Source of the DNA: Alphaproteobacteria bacterium
Lineage (GTDB): Bacteria; Pseudomonadota; Alphaproteobacteria; UBA8366; GCA-2717185
Direction: 5' to 3'
NCBI GenBank assembly: GCA_016764135.1
Contig: JAESSL010000286.1
Coordinates: 1 to 9,139, forward strand
DNA length: 9,139 nt
Position numbers and translations under genes: made by a program. Positions 6,783 through 9,139 of this stretch are shown here, piece after piece. Below the pieces are notes generated by a model. The model searched no databases, had not been told where the DNA came from, and worked only from the letters and a program-made list of their open reading frames with translations. The number at the start of each line of letters is the position of its first letter. Within the stretch, counting starts at the first letter, position 1.

Positions 6783-7637
6783 TTATTGCGCCAACGTTAT
6801 TTTGCCATTTTTTAATACCGTCACATCCCGTTCTTCGACACGGCATTCAAACGAAATAACGGAGCCGTCCTTCCACATATTCGTTCGGATCGTCTCACCC
6901 GGAAAGACTGGCGAAGAAAAGCGCACATCCATGCCGCGCACGTCATCGGGTTTGTAGTCCAGCATGGTTTTCAATATTCCGTAACACGCTGTCCCATAGG
7001 TACAGAGTCCATGCAGGATCGGCACGGGAAATCCAACCCGAATCGCCATCTGCGGGTCGGCGTGCAGCGGGTTGCGGTCGCCGTTCAAACGGTACAGCAG
7101 CGCCTGATCCTTGCGAATTTCCAAATCACAGTTGGCGTCGGGGCTGCGGCTGGGCGCTTCGTGCAGGGGCAGACCAGCGCCCGAGGGGCCGCCAAACCCG
7201 CCATCGCCGCGCGCGAAGGAGGTGGAGACGATCGAATATAGCGGCGCGCTGTCGGATTTTAACCGGGCGTCGGTTTGCGTATAGATCAACGCGCCCCGGC
7301 CCGGCCCTTTATCGATGATGTCGATAACCTTGCAATCCGCAATGATGTCGCCTTCCGGCGGAAGGGGTCGATGCAAAGTCAGCCGTTGCTCTCCATGCAC
7401 CGTTTTACTGCGGTCCTGTCCGGCGTCATGGCCGACCGTCATCCGTGACAAAACGCAGGCCATGCTGGGCAGCGTCTTCAAGGTTTCTTTTTCAAAGGTA
7501 TAGGCGAGCTCCGTTTCATCCAACGGATCGCGTCCCATGCCGACGCTCAACGCGTACAACATCGTTTCCCGGTCGCCATAGGTGAACTCAACGCCTTCGC
7601 GCTTCATCGTCATGGCCTTGTCGTAATCAATCGCCAT
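6783..7637 (-). CDS. MaoC-family dehydratase / (R)-specific enoyl-CoA hydratase type 2
   Basis: A 284-residue two-hot-dog protein of the MaoC/hydratase-2 family, which adds water to trans-2-enoyl-CoA or removes it from 3-hydroxyacyl-CoA esters. The N-terminal half has YGDRETMLYALSVGMGRDP, typical of the non-catalytic MaoC N domain. The C-terminal half carries the hydratase-2 motif YRLNGDRNPLHADPQMA with catalytic Asp187 and His192, then GFPVPILHGLCTYG and FSSPVFPGETI. Length matches the peroxisomal multifunctional-enzyme-type hydratases. The start at 7637 is preceded by CGGGGGTTTTCG; an in-frame extension to 7688 adds 17 residues lacking family likeness. It is the first gene of a probable three-gene minus-strand unit (maoC, thioesterase, epimerase), 115 bp downstream of lysR. 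The exact acyl-CoA substrate is unknown. Confidence 0.9.
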   Translation of the reverse strand: MAIDYDKAMTMKREGVEFTYGDRETMLYALSVGMGRDPLDETELAYTFEKETLKTLPSMACVLSRMTVGHDAGQDRSKTVHGEQRLTLHRPLPPEGDIIADCKVIDIIDKGPGRGALIYTQTDARLKSDSAPLYSIVSTSFARGDGGFGGPSGAGLPLHEAPSRSPDANCDLEIRKDQALLYRLNGDRNPLHADPQMAIRVGFPVPILHGLCTYGTACYGILKTMLDYKPDDVRGMDVRFSSPVFPGETIRTNMWKDGSVISFECRVEERDVTVLKNGKITLAQ

Positions 7638-7700
7638 CGAAAACCCCCGTTCCCAGAATGCGGCGGCGTCCAAAACAGCGCCCGCCAAAATGCCGGGGGG

Positions 7701-7728
7701 ATAGTAGCGAAATTGACGGCCCTGTCCA
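7701..7728 (-). promoter_or_regulatory. Candidate promoter of the maoC unit containing the LysR-region half-site
   Basis: On the minus strand TGGACA (7728 to 7723; 5 of 6 to TTGACA), a 16-bp spacer and TACTAT (7706 to 7701; 4 of 6 to TATAAT) form a reasonable sigma-70 promoter, giving a leader of roughly 55-60 nt before the maoC start. The spacer contains GTCAATTT (plus-strand AAATTGAC at 7710-7717), the same octamer that forms the perfect inverted repeat between lysR and its divergent neighbour; AAATTGACG is shared over 9 bases. This is the basis for proposing that the LysR protein controls both promoters. It is a prediction from sequence only. Confidence 0.45.
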
Positions 7729-7752
7729 AAGCATCAAAGCGACGCGCGAAAC

Positions 7753-8700
7753 TTAACGTCCTTTTTCAACGACATTCAGCTGCTGGCCCGTCGCCGTGAT
7801 GAATTTTGGTTCGAATATTTCCAGAAACGCCTCCGCAGCGGGTGTAAGCGACCGTTCGGCTAGATGAAGAATGCCGATTCGCCGTAGCAAGGCCGGTTGC
7901 AAGGGCTTTACGATGACAGAATAGCGCTCCGGCGGCGGCAGCACCGTGGCCGGCACGATCGCCAATCCCAGCCCACTGGCGACAAATTCAAACAAGGATC
8001 GAAACTGATTGATGATGATGCTGTGGTTCAACACGACGCCTTGCGCGCTGGCCGCCATATCTATCGAGCGCCGCAACCCGGAATTAGTGGGCATTGAAAT
8101 CATGGGTTCGGTTTCAATATCAGCCAGATTGATGGCTGTGCGAGCGTTGAGTGGGTGATCGTCTGGCAAAATGACGTAGCAAGGTTCATCCACAATGGCG
8201 TGAACCGCGATGTTTTCATGCAGCCCGACGGCGTTTCCGATCCCAAAATCCACAATGCCGCTGCGGACGTCTTCGTGAATTGCGCTGGCCAGTCCGGCGC
8301 GGATTTGAATATGCATCTTCGAATGTTTTTTACGAAACTCCACGAGCGCCGTTGGCAACACCTGATCCGCCACGGACATAAGACAGGCGATAATGAGCTG
8401 GCCGCGCATTTCACCATCGAGCGCGCGAACGTTCTGCGTCTGCTGCAACAACTCCCCCAATAGACGCTCCGCGACGGGCGCAAATGCATCCCCGGCCTGG
8501 GTCTGCGACACGTTGCGGGCGCCGCGCACAAACAACGTCACGCCAATGCGCTTTTCCGCTTGTTGAATAATGCGACTAAGGCTCGGCTGTGAAATTTGCA
8601 GATAGGACGCGGCGGCGATGAAACTGCCAAACCGGGCAAGCGCAACAATCGCCTGCAGGTGCTTTACGGAAAGGTCTGGAACATTTTGCGCGCTGATCAT
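7753..8700 (-). CDS. LysR-family transcriptional regulator
   Basis: A 315-residue DNA-binding regulator of normal LysR length. The N-terminal winged helix-turn-helix spans about residues 12-70 and reads SVKHLQAIVALARFGSF, AAASYLQISQPSLSRIIQQ and RIGVTLFVRG, the classic LysR pattern. The rest is the two-lobed effector domain, with QLIIACLMSVADQVLP at its start, DFGIGNAVG and VASGLGLAIVP near the second lobe. Such proteins form tetramers and usually activate a divergent gene on binding a pathway metabolite. The start at 8700 was chosen because ATG there places the HTH at the usual distance; the frame extends to a TTG at 8745 with unlike residues. GAG lies very close to the ATG and AAGG further off, so the ribosome site is weak. 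It is divergent from the gene at 8839 and upstream of maoC on the same strand. The effector is unknown. Confidence 0.94.
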   Translation of the reverse strand: MISAQNVPDLSVKHLQAIVALARFGSFIAAASYLQISQPSLSRIIQQAEKRIGVTLFVRGARNVSQTQAGDAFAPVAERLLGELLQQTQNVRALDGEMRGQLIIACLMSVADQVLPTALVEFRKKHSKMHIQIRAGLASAIHEDVRSGIVDFGIGNAVGLHENIAVHAIVDEPCYVILPDDHPLNARTAINLADIETEPMISMPTNSGLRRSIDMAASAQGVVLNHSIIINQFRSLFEFVASGLGLAIVPATVLPPPERYSVIVKPLQPALLRRIGILHLAERSLTPAAEAFLEIFEPKFITATGQQLNVVEKGR

Positions 8701-8756
8701 GATCTCGTTGACCTTACCTATGCAAAAATGACAATCAAAATTCAAATCAATGATTT

Positions 8757-8807
8757 ATTGACATAAAACAGAGCGGCCTGTCAATTTACGAACTGATCCA
8801 AATTGAC
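8757..8807. promoter_or_regulatory. Inverted-repeat operator cluster between lysR and the divergent gene
   Basis: A perfect inverted repeat GTCAATTT (8780-8787), 12-bp spacer, AAATTGAC (8800-8807) lies midway in the 138-bp divergent gap. A third copy of the half-site, ATTGACA (8757-8763), forms a second inverted repeat with TGTCAAT (8779-8785). The half-sites begin 22-23 bp apart, about two helical turns, so they fall on one face of the DNA. TTGACA at 8758-8763 (plus strand) and at 8784-8779 (minus strand) could also serve as face-to-face -35 boxes, though no good -10 follows either. A further dyad AAATCA-A-TGATTT lies just to the left (8744-8756). The arrangement suits a LysR tetramer; binding is inferred. 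Confidence 0.6.
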
Positions 8808-8838
8808 GCCTCTATTTGGCTAAAAAGTGGGAAATCGA

Positions 8839-9139
8839 ATGAATTTAGTGTCAAAACGGTACGATGTTGACGATGTGATGGCCGCGCAGGAGTTTTATCA
8901 CAGCCGCAACTGGACCGATGGTTTGCCCGTCGTGCCCCCAACAGCGGAGGCCGTGCAGGCTTGTCTGGACTGGATCATGATGCCGCCCGACCATCTGGTG
9001 GGCGTAGAAACCGTCCGCGCCCGCGCCATCACCGCCGAAAAACTGGCGATCAACGCGGTCATGGCGGGTTGCCTGCCCATGCACTTTCCGGTCGTCGTCG
9101 CCGCATTCACCGCGATGCTTCAGGAGCCTTTTTTGCTCC
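8839..9139 (+). CDS. Uncharacterised protein, N-terminal part (cut by window end)
   Basis: The frame is open from ATG 8839 to the window edge (100 codons). GTGGGAAATCGA before the ATG supports the start. Notable blocks are AAQEFYHSRNWTDGLPVVPPT (two pieces within residues 15-35), RARAITAEKLAINAVMAGC and LPMHFPVVVAAFTAM. I recall similar N-termini, with Trp-Thr-Asp-Gly-Leu-Pro and a TAEKxAINAVMAGC segment, in unnamed bacterial proteins of about 350 residues, some encoded near small UGSC-type (seleno)proteins. That memory is not a verified match and no function is assigned. There is no signal peptide; the single Cys in MAGC may matter. It is the divergent partner of the LysR regulator and so its most likely direct target. 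Confidence 0.75.
   Translation, partial: MNLVSKRYDVDDVMAAQEFYHSRNWTDGLPVVPPTAEAVQACLDWIMMPPDHLVGVETVRARAITAEKLAINAVMAGCLPMHFPVVVAAFTAMLQEPFLL

Overview
The window looks like a piece of an alphaproteobacterial chromosome, probably a marine or environmental Rhodospirillales-like heterotroph. This rests on moderate-to-high GC, tight gene packing with Shine-Dalgarno starts, and a gene mix typical of that group: an LLM flavin monooxygenase, an orphan tungstate-binding protein, a Leu/Ile/Val-type binding protein, MaoC, a hot-dog thioesterase, an extended SDR and a LysR regulator. The taxonomic call is inference. There are no RNA genes, CRISPR arrays, insertion sequences or phage genes.

Left part (1-1410): the 5' end of a minus-strand luciferase-like flavin monooxygenase is cut by the window edge. 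Across a 189-bp divergent intergenic region lies a plus-strand TupA-type tungstate-binding periplasmic protein. No tupB/tupC permease or ATPase genes follow it.

Middle part (1411-4874): about 400 bp without a gene carries a 13-bp tandem duplication and an AT-rich dyad. A two-gene plus-strand unit follows. The first gene is a type-1 periplasmic binding lipoprotein, apparently disrupted by a one-base frameshift near 1961-1963 and also lacking a normal start codon behind its best ribosome binding site. It overlaps by 4 bp (ATGA) an intact membrane sensor histidine kinase with an extracytoplasmic sensor region. The pair looks like a ligand-binding protein feeding a kinase; neither a permease nor a response regulator is present.

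Right part (4892-9139): a minus-strand cluster reads LysR regulator, MaoC-like dehydratase/hydratase, double hot-dog thioesterase-like protein, NAD(P)-dependent epimerase/dehydratase. Divergent from lysR is the start of a gene for an uncharacterised protein, cut by the window end. The lysR/divergent-gene intergenic region holds a perfect 8+8 inverted repeat, GTCAATTT-N12-AAATTGAC, plus a further half-site. The same half-site (9 bp identical, AAATTGACG) lies inside a predicted promoter in front of maoC. Another perfect 7+7 dyad with LysR-box spacing sits in front of the epimerase gene. Together these suggest one LysR-controlled regulon for a CoA-thioester pathway whose substrate is unknown.
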